This document shows, piece after piece, positions 9,415 through 19,677 of a DNA stretch of 64,000 bases (positions within the stretch are counted from its first letter, which is position 1; each line of letters starts with the position of its first letter). The notes beneath the pieces are model-generated. The model saw nothing but the letters and a program-made list of their open reading frames with translations, did no database searches and was not told where the DNA came from. This DNA comes from Alphaproteobacteria bacterium (GTDB taxonomy: Bacteria; Pseudomonadota; Alphaproteobacteria; Rickettsiales; JABSSG01): assembly GCA_030426905.1 (NCBI GenBank), contig JAUHXQ010000004.1, positions 1-64,000 of the forward strand, read 5' to 3'. Made by a program: the position numbers and the translations under genes.

Positions 9415-10224
9415 CTATAACTCATCTTCATTATCGTTTGTTATCGGGTTTCCTGCCATATCAATCGGCTCATAAGTTTCTTTATGCAAATAAATAAAAT
9501 CATGATTTCTTTTATACACATCTCCATAGTCAAAACACAGTGGTTCTCCCTTCTTGATGTCTCTTGTAGATACTAAAAACGATCTTGTTTCCGCTCTGTC
9601 ATCGCACAGCAATGGGGTATCTTTCAAATTAGCTGTCAGCACAATATCTGCTAAAGCAGATTCAGCAATTTGTTTACTTTCCTTAGTTTTGAGATCACCT
9701 GGAGCACTATGAAAAAATCTTGCAATATTTCCTTCATGCATAGCATCTATCTGACTCTTTTTTATTACAGAATCACGAAGGACTTCTGCTGTAATGTTTA
9801 CTCCACCATGATATGCAAGTTTTAAGAAGGCATCAGTAGAAAAAACATACTCCGCTGACTTAATTTCAAAGAAATACGGCTCTGGTCCTGATCGTGCACC
9901 AAGATACTCAACAACCACTGTATCCTTAGGAATACTTTCTGTTGCTGACGCAATATATCCCATTTTATCTGTTAATTTATGAACGGCTATCTTATTCTGA
10001 TGTTCCTCTAGTACTTCATATCCTGTATAGAATTTTTTTATCGCGTAACCAGTCTCAGAGACTGAAAAATGCAGTTCCTTTGTGAATTTTTCGCACTGCT
10101 TATATGATTTTTCTAAATTACTACTATCCATCAAAGAAAAACCAAATTTTTCTTTGACTTCTTGCTCATTTAAGTCTTTAAATTTAGAGTTCTCACTAAT
10201 TAATTTATCTTCAGTATACAACAT
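9415..10224 (-). CDS. SET-domain protein, putative lysine methyltransferase effector
   Basis: A 269-residue protein beginning MLYTEDKLISENS. The start at 10224 is chosen over an upstream one at 10251 because an AAAGGA site lies about seven bases before it. The SET fold spans about residues 85-250. An SAM-binding-type strand gives MGYIASATESIPKDTVVVEY, the pseudoknot part gives NIARFFHSAP in place of the usual RFINHSC, and the C-terminal motif is KKGEPLCFDYGDVY, close to the canonical GEELxFDYG. SET proteins methylate lysines, classically on histones, and several intracellular bacteria secrete SET enzymes into host nuclei or cytoplasm. No signal peptide is visible, so export would need a type IV or similar route. 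The degenerate NHSC motif leaves activity uncertain. It stands alone between convergent patatin and the pdh operon. Confidence 0.8.
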   Translation of the reverse strand: MLYTEDKLISENSKFKDLNEQEVKEKFGFSLMDSSNLEKSYKQCEKFTKELHFSVSETGYAIKKFYTGYEVLEEHQNKIAVHKLTDKMGYIASATESIPKDTVVVEYLGARSGPEPYFFEIKSAEYVFSTDAFLKLAYHGGVNITAEVLRDSVIKKSQIDAMHEGNIARFFHSAPGDLKTKESKQIAESALADIVLTANLKDTPLLCDDRAETRSFLVSTRDIKKGEPLCFDYGDVYKRNHDFIYLHKETYEPIDMAGNPITNDNEDEL

Positions 10225-10353
10225 AAAAATTCCTTTAATTAAAATTAACAATCTCTACTATTATCATAAATATTAATTTTTAGCAATATATGCTTTCGAA
10301 ATCGGGATTGCAGAATAATTATAGACAGCAGAAGAGATTTATATTTCTTATCT

Positions 10354-11736
10354 TTATATGTGAAGTGGGCGAGAAAAAGCAGCAAGCACCGATTCATGCA
10401 TTGCTTCCGATAGCGTAGGATGAGGAAAGATAGTGTGCATTAACTCTTCTTCTGTTGCCTCTAAGGTCATGGCAAGTGCGTATCCTTGTATCATTTCCGT
10501 AACCTCAGCACCAACCATGTGAGCTCCTAGAAGCTCCCCTGTTTTTTCATCAAAAATAGTTTTTACAAAACCTTCAGTCTCGCCTATAGCAATAGCTTTA
10601 CCATTAGCAATAAAAGGAAACTTCCCTATTCTTACCTTTAATCCCTTTTCTTTGGCACTTTGCTCAGTAAGACCTATACTAGCTATTTGAGGCATTGAAT
10701 AAGTACATCCTGGAACTAAATGTTTTTTCAAAGGCTTCACTTTTGATGCTCCAGCAATCTTCTCAACACAAATTATTCCTTCGTGACTTGCCTTATGAGC
10801 AAGCCAAGGAGCACCTGCTACATCACCAATAGCATAAATGTTTTTGTCATCTGTTTTGCACCATTCATCAGTGACAACCGACCCTCTATCAGTTTTAACA
10901 TTAGTGTTCTCTAGCCCTAAATTCTCAATATTTCCTTGTATACCAACAGCCATGATCACAGCATCAAATGTTTCAGTAAAGCTATCTTTGCTACCTTGAA
11001 TTGTAACTTCTGCGCTTTTCTTTGATTTTTTGATAGATTTGACAGTAGAGCTGGTACAAATTTTGATTCCTTGTGCAGTTAATGACTTTGCCATAAACTG
11101 AGAAACCTCACTATCCTCAACAGGCAAGATACAATCCTTGACTTCAACTATTGTAACAGCAGAGCCCAAATTATGATAAAAGCTAGCAAATTCTACTCCT
11201 ATTGCTCCTGAGCCCACTACAAGAAGTCTTTTTGGCAAAGATTTAGGAACCATTGCCTGTTTGTAGGTCATAATAACTTCGTCATCTGGTTCAAAACCCG
11301 GTAAAATTCTTGCTCGAGCACCAGTTGCAATAATAAGATGTTCTCCTCTAATTTTTTCTGAATTTACCAACAATTCCGTAGATGATGAAAATTGCGCCTC
11401 ACCCATAAAAACATCTATTTTGTTTTTCTTGAGCAAGTGCTTTATTCCTGTAGAAAGTTGTCCTGCAACGTCACGCGATCTTTTTACTATTTTATCGAGA
11501 TCATAATTAGCTTTAGAAATTTTAAAACCAAACTCACTTGCTCTTTGCAACAAATGGTTAATTTCTGAAGAACGAAGCAAAGTCTTTGTTGGAATACATC
11601 CCCAATTAAGGCAGATACCTCCCAAATGCTCTTTTTCAACAAGACAAGTTTTAAGCCCTAGTTGCGCCGCTCTAATTGCTGCAACATAACCACCAGGACC
11701 ACCACCAATAACTACTACTTGATAATTCTTGCTCAT
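10354..11736 (-). CDS. lpdA: Dihydrolipoamide dehydrogenase (E3)
   Basis: FAD-dependent E3 that reoxidises dihydrolipoyl groups of 2-oxoacid dehydrogenases and reduces NAD. The FAD-binding GGGPGGYVAAIRAAQLG is at residues 11-27, the redox-active disulfide motif is GGICLNWGCIPTKTLL near 38-53, the NAD-binding site is VVGSGAIGVEFASF near 173, and the C-terminal catalytic His-Glu pair is in FPHPTLSEAMHE. The 460 residues are the normal length. As the last gene of pdhA-pdhB-pdhC-lpdA, with 20 bp after pdhC, it is most probably the E3 of the pyruvate dehydrogenase complex. Confidence 0.96.
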   Translation of the reverse strand: MSKNYQVVVIGGGPGGYVAAIRAAQLGLKTCLVEKEHLGGICLNWGCIPTKTLLRSSEINHLLQRASEFGFKISKANYDLDKIVKRSRDVAGQLSTGIKHLLKKNKIDVFMGEAQFSSSTELLVNSEKIRGEHLIIATGARARILPGFEPDDEVIMTYKQAMVPKSLPKRLLVVGSGAIGVEFASFYHNLGSAVTIVEVKDCILPVEDSEVSQFMAKSLTAQGIKICTSSTVKSIKKSKKSAEVTIQGSKDSFTETFDAVIMAVGIQGNIENLGLENTNVKTDRGSVVTDEWCKTDDKNIYAIGDVAGAPWLAHKASHEGIICVEKIAGASKVKPLKKHLVPGCTYSMPQIASIGLTEQSAKEKGLKVRIGKFPFIANGKAIAIGETEGFVKTIFDEKTGELLGAHMVGAEVTEMIQGYALAMTLEATEEELMHTIFPHPTLSEAMHESVLAAFSRPLHI

Positions 11737-11756
11737 ATTTTCTACTTAATATCTCA

Positions 11757-13085
11757 CTATAATAAAAGCCTCACAGGATTTTCAATATATTCCTTGAAGA
11801 TGTTCAGCAAGCGTGCACCATCTGCTCCATCAACAACACGGTGATCACAAGATAGAGTAACATTCATAATATTGATTACCGTCACTTCACCGCCTACAAC
11901 TGCTGGAACTTCTTGTCCTGCACCAACCGCAAAAATGCAGCTTTGTGGAGGGTTGATGATCGCATTAAATTGCTTGATGCCATACATACCTAAATTAGAA
12001 ATCGAGGCACTGCCTCCTTGAAATTCTTCGGGTTTTAATGTACCTTCTCGAGCCTTTTTCGCAAGGACTTTCATTTCTTGTGAAATAGTAAAAATTGATT
12101 TTTGATCAGCATTTTTTATTATTGGAGTGATTAATCCATCCTTAATTGCTACTGCAACCGACATGTCAACATTATTATACTGAATCAAAGTTTCACTATT
12201 AGACCAGGAGCTATTTGCCGCCGGAACTTGCTTTAATGCATTTGATGCTGCTTTAATAACAAAATCATTCACTGATATTTTCCACAAAGGTTTCTCTGCA
12301 TCCGTAGAAGAATTAATATCTGCACGCATTTCAAGCAATTTATCAATATTGCAATCTAGAGAAAGGTAGAAATGAGGAATTTGTTGTTTAGCTTCGCAAA
12401 GTTTTTTGGCAATAATCGATCTGATATTTGACACAGGAAGCTCAGATACTTCAGGAGTTGCTCGATCTATCTCCCCTTTACTCAAATGTTTTAAAGGCTG
12501 ACTATATTGTTTTTTCTGCTTCGCAAGATGAGCTTTTACATCATCTTTCATCACTTTATTACGAGAACCACTACCTTTAACCGCACTAATATCTATACTA
12601 CTCTGCTCAGAAATGCGTTTTGCTAAAGGTGTTGCTCTAACAGCTGTATCTTCTTTTTTGGTTTCAGCATCAGTAGCAACAGACGACGGAGATTGAGTAA
12701 GGGGCGACTCTTTTTCAGTTGCATCATCTTCGGCCGAATCATCTTCTTTAGTATGTTGCTTTTTATTTGAATCTTCTTTGAGTTTTTCTTCAGTTTTTTT
12801 TGAAGATGCAGAGGAAACATCTTGAATTGCAGACTCATCCTCACCTTCTTCCAACAAGATTGCAATTACACTGTTAACAGCGACATCTTTTGTCCCTTCG
12901 GGAACAACAATTTTACCTATTTTTCCTTCATCAACAGCCTCAACCTCCATTGTTGCTTTATCAGTTTCAATTTCTGCAAGTAAGTCTCCAGCCGCTACTG
13001 TATCCCCTTCTTTTTTATGCCATTTTACTAAGTTACCCTTTTCCATAGTTGGTGATAACGCTGGCATTGTGATGTTTATAGGCAT
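11757..13085 (-). CDS. pdhC: Pyruvate dehydrogenase E2, dihydrolipoamide acetyltransferase
   Basis: Core acetyltransferase of the pyruvate dehydrogenase complex. One lipoyl domain (about 1-78) carries the lipoylation site [15 protein letters not shown]. It is followed by a long acidic, Lys/Glu/Ser-rich flexible linker (about 85-148), an E3/E1-binding domain (about 150-190, [18 protein letters not shown]) and the catalytic domain (about 215-442). The active-site motif [17 protein letters not shown] lies near the C-terminus. Its 442 residues fit single-lipoyl E2 proteins of alphaproteobacteria. It starts nine bases after pdhB. Confidence 0.96.
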   Translation of the reverse strand: MPINITMPALSPTMEKGNLVKWHKKEGDTVAAGDLLAEIETDKATMEVEAVDEGKIGKIVVPEGTKDVAVNSVIAILLEEGEDESAIQDVSSASSKKTEEKLKEDSNKKQHTKEDDSAEDDATEKESPLTQSPSSVATDAETKKEDTAVRATPLAKRISEQSSIDISAVKGSGSRNKVMKDDVKAHLAKQKKQYSQPLKHLSKGEIDRATPEVSELPVSNIRSIIAKKLCEAKQQIPHFYLSLDCNIDKLLEMRADINSSTDAEKPLWKISVNDFVIKAASNALKQVPAANSSWSNSETLIQYNNVDMSVAVAIKDGLITPIIKNADQKSIFTISQEMKVLAKKAREGTLKPEEFQGGSASISNLGMYGIKQFNAIINPPQSCIFAVGAGQEVPAVVGGEVTVINIMNVTLSCDHRVVDGADGARLLNIFKEYIENPVRLLL

Positions 13086-13094
13086 AATTGTGAT

Positions 13095-14069
13095 CTATTT
13101 AAATTCATTAATTTGCTTGCACGCGTCAATTATATCTTTTATTTGAGGTAGCGCAAGCTTCTCTAAATTAGCTGCATAAGGCAAAGGTATATCTTTTGCC
13201 GTGACATTCAAAGGAGGAGCTTTTAAAACATCAAACGCTTTTCTTGTAGCAATAGCTGAAATCGATGCTCCAATCCCACCAAAAAACCATCCCTCTTCAA
13301 CCGTTACCAACCGCCCTGTCTTCCTGACAGAGTTGATTATTGTTTCTGTATCAAGAGGCTTTAAAGTTCTAAGGTCAATGACCTCAACGCTAATTCCTAA
13401 TTTTTCAAGTTCTTGCGCTGCTTCTAAAGCAAGACCCAACCGCAAAGAATGAGAAGTTACTGTAATATCAGTACCTTCCTTAACAATATTTGCCTTACCT
13501 ATTGCAACTTCAGTATCGCTCATCTCAAATTTGTGACCGTAAACCAATTCGTGTTCCAAAAACACTACTGGCCCATCATATCTTATTGCTGCTTTCAACA
13601 AAGCTTTTGCGTCTGAGGCAAAAAATGGAGAAATTACTGTAAGTCCTGGAATATGAGAGTAGGTACTGGAAAAATCTTGTGAATGCTGTGCTGCAACTCG
13701 TGCTGCTGCTCCATTTGGTCCTCTAAAGACAATCGGGCACTTTACTAACCCCCCAGACATATATTGGGTCTTAGCAGCAGAATTAATAATATGATCTATA
13801 GCTTGCAAGGAAAAATTAAAGGTCATAAACTCAACTATCGGCCTTAGTCCAGCAAAAGCAGCTCCTACCCCTATTCCTGCAAAACCATATTCTGTAATTG
13901 TTGTATCAACTACTCTTTTCGGACCAAATTCCTCTAGTAATCCTTGACTAACTTTGTAAGCTCCTTGGTACTGAGCCACTTCTTCGCCCATGAGAAAAAC
14001 ATTTTTATCTCGACGCATTTCTTCAGCCATTGCATCGCGTAGCGCTTCTCTTACTGTAATCTCAGCCAT
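13095..14069 (-). CDS. pdhB: Pyruvate dehydrogenase E1 component, beta subunit
   Basis: Beta subunit of the heterotetrameric alpha2-beta2 E1, which decarboxylates pyruvate with thiamine diphosphate. The start chosen is the ATG at 14069 giving [18 protein letters not shown], the conserved family N-terminus. A start at 14105 would add twelve residues lying inside pdhA. With 14069 the gene overlaps the pdhA stop by eight bases, typical of coupled subunits. Motifs include [37 protein letters not shown] and VITVSH-like strands; the C-terminal domain carries [17 protein letters not shown]. The predicted 324 residues match the family. Confidence 0.96.
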   Translation of the reverse strand: MAEITVREALRDAMAEEMRRDKNVFLMGEEVAQYQGAYKVSQGLLEEFGPKRVVDTTITEYGFAGIGVGAAFAGLRPIVEFMTFNFSLQAIDHIINSAAKTQYMSGGLVKCPIVFRGPNGAAARVAAQHSQDFSSTYSHIPGLTVISPFFASDAKALLKAAIRYDGPVVFLEHELVYGHKFEMSDTEVAIGKANIVKEGTDITVTSHSLRLGLALEAAQELEKLGISVEVIDLRTLKPLDTETIINSVRKTGRLVTVEEGWFFGGIGASISAIATRKAFDVLKAPPLNVTAKDIPLPYAANLEKLALPQIKDIIDACKQINEFK

Positions 14070-15039
14070 TATTTTCCTCCACATACACATCTGTATACAG
14101 CTCACCTACATCTGGCTCAGGACTATTTTCTGAAAAAGACACAACCTCCTTGATGGTTTCTTTAATTTCTTTTTCTATAGTCGCTAATTTTTCTTCTGAT
14201 AGATGTTTTTTCTTTAATAGGAAATTTTTGAGGATGTTAATTGGATCCTTCTGTTCTTTAAATTTTGTGACTTCCTCTTTACTCCTGTAAGTTGCAGGAT
14301 CCGACATTGAATGTCCTCTATAACGATATGTTTTTGCTTCGATTAAAAAAGGCCCCTTACCATTTCTTGCATGGTCTGTAGCTTTTTGAGCAAGCTTCTC
14401 TACTTTGAAAAAATCCATACCATCAACTTGCTCACCTGGAATACCGAATGACACTCCTCTTTTGTACAAGTCCGCCTCAGCTGTAGAACGTGCAACAGAT
14501 GTTCCCATAGCATACTCATTATTTTCTATGATATACACCACAGGCAAATTCCATAACTTTGCCAAATTAAAGGATTCGTACACCTGCCCTTGATGAGCAG
14601 CACCATCTCCATAGTAGACGTAAGTAACATTTTTGTGCTTCCTATATTTGTCGGCAAAGGCAATACCTGTTCCTATTGGTACTTGCGCACCTACAATGCC
14701 ATGCCCTCCATAGAAGTGATTCTCAAGGTCAAACAAGTGCATCGAGCCTCCCTTCCCTTTAGAACACCCCGGAGCTTTACCCAACAACTCTGCCATTACT
14801 GCTTTAGGGTCAACACCAAGTGCAAGAATATGACCATGGTCTCTATAGCTCGTTACATGTTTGTCATTCTTCTTTGCCGCCTGTAGCATACCAACAACCA
14901 CAGCCTCTTGGCCGATATACAGGTGACAAAAACCAGCAATCTTGCCCATACCATAAAGCTGACCTGCTTTTTCTTCGAATCTTCTAATAAGAATCATCGT
15001 TTTAAGGGCATCAATATATCTTTGCTTATCCGAGTACAA
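14062..15039 (-). CDS. pdhA: Pyruvate dehydrogenase E1 component, alpha subunit, TTG start
   Basis: Alpha subunit of E1, holding the thiamine diphosphate-binding fold. The ThDP motif runs from [16 protein letters not shown] to VVYIIENN (about residues 145-175). [19 protein letters not shown] is the conserved phosphorylation-loop region of this family. The initiation codon is TTG at 15039, supported by a strong AAGGAG site seven bases upstream and by the normal family N-terminus. No nearby ATG fits. This is the first gene of the operon. The next 150 bp upstream, up to tRNA-Leu, are AT-rich and must hold its promoter, which I could not pin down. Confidence 0.95.
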   Translation of the reverse strand: MYSDKQRYIDALKTMILIRRFEEKAGQLYGMGKIAGFCHLYIGQEAVVVGMLQAAKKNDKHVTSYRDHGHILALGVDPKAVMAELLGKAPGCSKGKGGSMHLFDLENHFYGGHGIVGAQVPIGTGIAFADKYRKHKNVTYVYYGDGAAHQGQVYESFNLAKLWNLPVVYIIENNEYAMGTSVARSTAEADLYKRGVSFGIPGEQVDGMDFFKVEKLAQKATDHARNGKGPFLIEAKTYRYRGHSMSDPATYRSKEEVTKFKEQKDPINILKNFLLKKKHLSEEKLATIEKEIKETIKEVVSFSENSPEPDVGELYTDVYVEENNG

Positions 15040-15193
15040 ATAATAACTCCTTAGTCAGTTTTTATGTAATGTAATAATAATGCATAAGACAATTGAATTA
15101 ATTTGTCCATATAAAATCTAAACATTTACTTAGATTCTAATTGAAAATTTAATTTGATTAAATTATTAATTGTCTAACAATAGTAATTGTTTT

Positions 15194-15279
15194 GCCCCTG
15201 TGGCGGAATTGGTAGACGCGACAGACTCAAAATCTGTTGTCCTATGGACATACCTGTTCGAGTCAGGTCAGGGGCACCA
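15194..15279 (+). tRNA. tRNA-Leu (anticodon CAA), CCA encoded
   Basis: A class II tRNA. The acceptor stem is GCCCCTG with CAGGGGC, discriminator A, then an encoded CCA. The anticodon loop is CTCAAAA between ACAGA and TCTGT, giving CAA. A long variable arm follows, and the T-arm contains GTTCGAGTC. The dut gene ends fourteen bases beyond it on the opposite strand. Confidence 0.96.
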
Positions 15280-15293
15280 CCAAGGTAGTATTT

Positions 15294-15746
15294 TTATAGA
15301 CCAGTTGAGCCAAACCCCTTAGTTCCTCGTTCTGTATCGTCTAGGCTCTCTACTAATGCAAGTTCTGGCTGGACAGTATTTGCTATAACCATTTGGGCTA
15401 TTTTCATTCCTCGCTCAATGATGAAATCTTCATCAGAAAAATTTATAAGTATTACCATAATCTCTCCTCGATAATCTGCATCAATTGTTCCAGGTGTATT
15501 TAATACGGTAATACCATACTTTATTGCCAATCCCGAGCGAGGTCTAATTTGCGCTTCATAACCAACTGGTAAAGCTATAGAAATTCCAGTAGAAATCAAC
15601 TTACGCTCACCTGGAGATAAAGTAATAGGCTCTTGTACATTTGCGGATAAGTCCATGCCAGCGCTATTCTTAGTAGCATATTGTGGTAGTGGTAAATCTT
15701 TAGCTGACTGATGTTGTAGAACTTGAATTTGAATATTTTTATTCAT
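15294..15746 (-). CDS. dut: Deoxyuridine 5'-triphosphate nucleotidohydrolase
   Basis: Trimeric dUTPase hydrolysing dUTP to dUMP and pyrophosphate, which keeps uracil out of DNA and feeds dTMP synthesis. All five conserved motifs are visible in order: [33 protein letters not shown] and the Phe/Gly-rich [11 protein letters not shown] that closes the active site. The 150 residues are the standard length. It is separated by 31 bp from bioA on the same strand and so could be read through from the bio operon. Confidence 0.97.
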   Translation of the reverse strand: MNKNIQIQVLQHQSAKDLPLPQYATKNSAGMDLSANVQEPITLSPGERKLISTGISIALPVGYEAQIRPRSGLAIKYGITVLNTPGTIDADYRGEIMVILINFSDEDFIIERGMKIAQMVIANTVQPELALVESLDDTERGTKGFGSTGL

Positions 15747-15777
15747 ATTTCTTCTAATGTTAATTTATTAAATACTC

Positions 15778-17103
15778 TTATACATAATTCTTAGATATAT
15801 TTCTAATTATTACTTCTATTTTATCATATACACTATGTAGCTGCTCACTTGTAGTGCAATATGGGGGCATTATGTGCACAACATTGCCAAAAGGTCTAAT
15901 TAGCAAGCCCTGTTTTAAGAATTCTGGTTTTAGTATTTGTCCAATTTTAGCTGTATATGAGCTATTTTGATTCACGAGGTTAAAAGCTGCGGTTCCTCCT
16001 TTAACTCTAGGTCTGTTTATTAATGGTGTATTTTTATCAAGCTCTAAAAGCCTTTCATGGTGAATAGAACTTATTTGCTCTATTTTTTCAAAGGTGTTTT
16101 CTTCTTCGAATAGGTCAATAGCAGTATTTGCAGCTACGCATCCCAGAGGATTTCCTGCGTATGTGCTACCATGTAATAATGCTCGATTGATATCTTCGTT
16201 TAAAAATTTTTCATATATTTTATCGGAGGTAATTGTTGCAGATAAGGGTAAAACTCCACCACTCATTGATTTTCCTAGACAAACAATATCAGGGTTTGCT
16301 TTTATATGATCAGATGCAAACATTTTGCCAGTTCTGCCGAATCCAGTCATAATTTCATCAAATATTACTAATATTTGATTTTCATTACACAATTCTATAA
16401 CTTGTTCGATAAAGCAAGGACGGCAGAAATGAAACCCACCCACAGCTTGAATGAGTGGCTCCACTATTAACCCTGCAATATTCTTGCCATTTTCGCTGAT
16501 TTGTAATTTTAATGCTGCTAAAGATATTTTTTCTTTTTCCTCTATGTCTTGGTCATTGATCCAGCAAGAAGCAAAAGGGACAAAATCTACAGAAAATAAA
16601 TTTTTTTCAAAAGGCGTATAATAGAAGCCGCATGTTTTCCCAACAGACATTGCACCAAATGTATCTCCGTGGTAACCATTTTGAAATGCTATGAACCTAT
16701 TACGTTCTTTGATGCCTGCATTATGCCAGTATTGTAAGGCCATTTTTAATGCAGTTTCTACAGCAAAAGCACCATTTTCTGATAAGAAAACTTTGGATAA
16801 ATTTTTATTTTCTAATAATTTGCATAATTTTGATGATATTTCTAGCGCAGGGTCATGCGTAAATCCTGCAAACATAACATGGTCTAATTTTTGCACCTGA
16901 TTCTTAATAGCTTCAGTGATTTTTGGGTGGCAGTGTCCATGAGTAGTGGTCCACCAGCTAGAAATCATATCTAAATATTCTTTGCCATTTGAATCAGTTA
17001 GAATTGCTCCTTTTGCATGAGCAATTTTAATTGGTACAGAAGCTATTTTAGCTTGAGTAAATGGATGCCAAATATTATGCTGTGTTATACTTTCTATACT
17101 CAT
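15778..17103 (-). CDS. bioA: Adenosylmethionine-8-amino-7-oxononanoate aminotransferase
   Basis: PLP enzyme that converts KAPA to DAPA using S-adenosylmethionine as amino donor, the antepenultimate step of biotin synthesis. Family landmarks are HPFTQAKIA near the N-terminus, MISSWWTTTHGHCHPKI, NGYHGDTFGAMSVG, VIFDEIMTGFGRTGKMFA, the PLP lysine in VCLGKSMSGGVLPL, and HGSTYAGNPLGCVAA. The 441 residues fit BioA. The ATG overlaps the bioD stop by one base (TAATG), indicating coupled translation in the bioF-C-D-A unit. Confidence 0.96.
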   Translation of the reverse strand: MSIESITQHNIWHPFTQAKIASVPIKIAHAKGAILTDSNGKEYLDMISSWWTTTHGHCHPKITEAIKNQVQKLDHVMFAGFTHDPALEISSKLCKLLENKNLSKVFLSENGAFAVETALKMALQYWHNAGIKERNRFIAFQNGYHGDTFGAMSVGKTCGFYYTPFEKNLFSVDFVPFASCWINDQDIEEKEKISLAALKLQISENGKNIAGLIVEPLIQAVGGFHFCRPCFIEQVIELCNENQILVIFDEIMTGFGRTGKMFASDHIKANPDIVCLGKSMSGGVLPLSATITSDKIYEKFLNEDINRALLHGSTYAGNPLGCVAANTAIDLFEEENTFEKIEQISSIHHERLLELDKNTPLINRPRVKGGTAAFNLVNQNSSYTAKIGQILKPEFLKQGLLIRPFGNVVHIMPPYCTTSEQLHSVYDKIEVIIRNISKNYV

Positions 17104-17738
17104 TATATGTTCTCCTTGATTAATTCCGGTATATAGTCAATGTTAAATAAAGGTATTTTTTTTAATGATTCATAGGTAACATTTTGAAGAATATTAAATT
17201 CAGCTAATATTTTAACATTGCCATATTTTTCTATAGCTTGTCTATTTTCGTAATTTTTTTCTCCGTTCATTATTACACCTAATATAGGAATATTTCTTGC
17301 TTTTAAAGATTCAATTGTAAGGCAGGTGTGATTGATTGTCCCAAGAGAACTTCGAGCTACAATAATTGAAGGAATATTAAATTTTTGCATAATATCGATT
17401 ATTTTATAATCATTATTAATAGGCACCATTACTCCGCCTGCTCCTTCGATAACTAAAGGATCTAAATTGGGCAAGACAAAATCATCAAAATCTATATATT
17501 GATCTTCAATTGCTGCAGCTAGATGAGGAGAAACAGGTGTTTTAAAAGAATGAGCACATGGAACAATGCGCTGATCATCTAGTTGTGCTAAATTTTGTAC
17601 TATCTTATAGTCAGGACTTTCATTTTGAGCAGATGAGCTTATAGGTTTCCAATAGTAAGCATTTAAATGCAAAGCTATCCAGGATGATATAATTGTTTTT
17701 CCGACGTTAGTATCTGTTCCTGTAACAAAAAATTTCAT
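17103..17738 (-). CDS. bioD: Dethiobiotin synthetase
   Basis: Closes the ureido ring of biotin by ATP-dependent carboxylation of DAPA. The P-loop variant FVTGTDTNVGKTIIS is at residues 4-18, YWKPISSS provides the conserved lysine, and VIEGAGGVMVPI near 112 is the second nucleotide motif. Its 211 residues are typical. It sits between bioC (nine bases upstream) and bioA (one-base overlap). Confidence 0.95.
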   Translation of the reverse strand: MKFFVTGTDTNVGKTIISSWIALHLNAYYWKPISSSAQNESPDYKIVQNLAQLDDQRIVPCAHSFKTPVSPHLAAAIEDQYIDFDDFVLPNLDPLVIEGAGGVMVPINNDYKIIDIMQKFNIPSIIVARSSLGTINHTCLTIESLKARNIPILGVIMNGEKNYENRQAIEKYGNVKILAEFNILQNVTYESLKKIPLFNIDYIPELIKENI

Positions 17739-17747
17739 ATCTATCAG

Positions 17748-18479
17748 CTATTTTAGAACGCAATAAGCAATATCGTAATTAATATTTATTCCTTTAGCAA
17801 AGACTTTTATTAATTTTTTTAAGCAGGAAGGAACATAATGGTTGGTGCTCGTTATTGCACCTGTGTATCTTAAATTTTTTATAAAATCAGAAGCATTATT
17901 AAAATGCAAATTAATTGTTTGCGTTTGTATATGATACTCAGATTTACAATATTTTTTACATAAATTGTTTAATTCTTCTAGTGATATCATATCAAGTATA
18001 TGGTACTGAATATTTAATTCTTGATGCTTTTGCTTCCACTCACGGAATGTATTTTTTGTTAGGGTAGAAAATGCTAAGACTTCTGTATGTTTACTAAGAA
18101 ATGCAAGCGAGGATTGCAAATTTTGAAACCACTGAAAAGTAAGATTTGATATAATTAAATCTAATTGATTTGATATAGGAAGACTCTCTCCATCTGCAAT
18201 ACAAAATAAAGATTTACTGCTGTAGTTATTACTTTTACAAAGCTTAAGCATATTGTCAGCAATATCTGAAATTATATAACTAGAAGATGAAAATTTTTCT
18301 TTAATCAATTTTGTTAAAAAACCTGTGCCACATCCTAGCTCTAAAATTAATTTCGGATGTATATTTTCTATATTTGATAAGAGCTGATATGCGGCTTGTT
18401 TTTGTACATGCGCATGTTGCTCGTATGTTATTGCAGCTTTATTGAAATTATTAATGATAGCTGTTTTTGTATTATTCAT
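17748..18479 (-). CDS. bioC: Malonyl-[acyl-carrier protein] O-methyltransferase
   Basis: SAM-dependent methyltransferase. In the canonical pathway BioC methylates the free carboxyl of malonyl-ACP so that fatty-acid synthase can elongate it to pimeloyl-ACP methyl ester. The SAM-binding motif I is LILELGCGTGFLTKLI near residue 39, followed by a motif II-like Asp and LDLIISNLTFQWFQN, which is characteristic of BioC. The 243 residues fit. Its start overlaps the end of bioF by four bases (ATGA). A partner esterase (BioH, BioG or similar) to remove the methyl is not in this window. Confidence 0.92.
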   Translation of the reverse strand: MNNTKTAIINNFNKAAITYEQHAHVQKQAAYQLLSNIENIHPKLILELGCGTGFLTKLIKEKFSSSSYIISDIADNMLKLCKSNNYSSKSLFCIADGESLPISNQLDLIISNLTFQWFQNLQSSLAFLSKHTEVLAFSTLTKNTFREWKQKHQELNIQYHILDMISLEELNNLCKKYCKSEYHIQTQTINLHFNNASDFIKNLRYTGAITSTNHYVPSCLKKLIKVFAKGININYDIAYCVLK

Positions 18480-19642
18480 TTTAGTTGTTCGTAAGTTTTT
18501 ATCGATGAAATCAAGTGATCAATTTGTACTTTGTTGTGCCCAGAACAAACAGATAATTTAATACGTGAGGTGTTTGGAGATACAGAAGGAGGTCTAATTG
18601 CTGAAACAATGATTTTTTTATCTTTTAGATATTGTTGAAAAGTCAAAACGCACTTTGTTTTTTCTAATATAATAGGAACTATGTGCGTGGAAGAATTTCC
18701 TGTATTAAGTCCTAAGTTACACAAATTAGACAATAAATAATTAGTATTTTTAATAATTTCATCTCTTTCTTTATTTAATGTTGGTAAAAGGTCCCACGCT
18801 TTTTCAATCGCTCCTATAATCATTGGCGGTAACGCAACAGAGTAAATAAGTCCAGCACATCTATTAACTAAATATTCTTTTAGTTGCTTAGAGCAAATAA
18901 CATATCCACCGAAAGATCCAATAGCTTTACTAAAAGATCCAAGAATGCAATCTATATGTTTAGTGTATTTGCTGGTAATACCGTATCCTTTATCTCCTAA
19001 CATACCAATATCATGAGACTCATCGATATAAAGAAAAGCATTGTACTTTTTGGCAAGAAATATAATAGCTTCTAGGTCTATCACATCTCCATCCATACTG
19101 AATATGGTTTCAGAAAAAATAAATTTTGGTCCTAAATAATCACGATTTTCCTTTAATAAACTTTCCAAGTGATTTAAATCTAAATGTCTATAACGCACAT
19201 GTAATGCACCAGAGATGTGGATGCCTATATGCATGCTTGAATGAATCAACTTGTCACTGAAAACTATAGGTTTATGCTTAAAAACTTGCTTGTTAAGTAA
19301 AGCAGCAATTACTGTTACATTGCCTACAAATCCAGAATTTAAAATTAAAGCATCTTCACTATTCTTGGAAAGTGCAATTTTTCTTTCTAAATTAGAAAAA
19401 ATCTCTGGATTATCGATAAGCCGAGAAGATTTGCTGCTTGTTCCCCATTTTGAAGTATAGCTTCGGGCAGCACTGATAACGTCAGCATTTTGACTTAAGG
19501 CTAGATAATCATTAGTTGCAAAATTAATGACATCTTCTTCATAAGAATTATTAGCAAGTTTTCTAAATAAAGTTTTTCCTTTTAACTTTTCGCAATATGC
19601 AATATAGTCACTACGATAACGACAACCATCTAAATCTTGCAT
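18476..19642 (-). CDS. bioF: 8-amino-7-oxononanoate synthase
   Basis: PLP enzyme condensing pimeloyl thioester with alanine to give KAPA. Motifs include NDYLALSQN, the Ser/His region SDKLIHSSMHIGI, FIDESHD-like YIDESHDIGMLG, and the PLP lysine in LGSFSKAIGSFGGYV. The C-terminal IRPPSVSPNTSRIKLSVCSG is family-typical. It is the first gene of the minus-strand operon. Its ATG lies 35 bp from the ATG of divergent bioB, so promoter and operator elements must overlap the two coding starts. The 388 residues match BioF. Confidence 0.95.
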   Translation of the reverse strand: MQDLDGCRYRSDYIAYCEKLKGKTLFRKLANNSYEEDVINFATNDYLALSQNADVISAARSYTSKWGTSSKSSRLIDNPEIFSNLERKIALSKNSEDALILNSGFVGNVTVIAALLNKQVFKHKPIVFSDKLIHSSMHIGIHISGALHVRYRHLDLNHLESLLKENRDYLGPKFIFSETIFSMDGDVIDLEAIIFLAKKYNAFLYIDESHDIGMLGDKGYGITSKYTKHIDCILGSFSKAIGSFGGYVICSKQLKEYLVNRCAGLIYSVALPPMIIGAIEKAWDLLPTLNKERDEIIKNTNYLLSNLCNLGLNTGNSSTHIVPIILEKTKCVLTFQQYLKDKKIIVSAIRPPSVSPNTSRIKLSVCSGHNKVQIDHLISSIKTYEQLK

Positions 19643-19677
19643 GGCATTAAATATTATTTAAAGAGTTTAATATAAAT

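Noticed and set aside
12623..12865. Lys/Leu-rich minus-strand frame inside pdhC
   Set aside because: It is a shifted reading of the low-complexity linker of the E2 protein.
15145..15170. AATTTAAT/ATTAAATT inverted repeat before tRNA-Leu
   Set aside because: Made only of A and T in an AT-rich spacer, so likely by chance.
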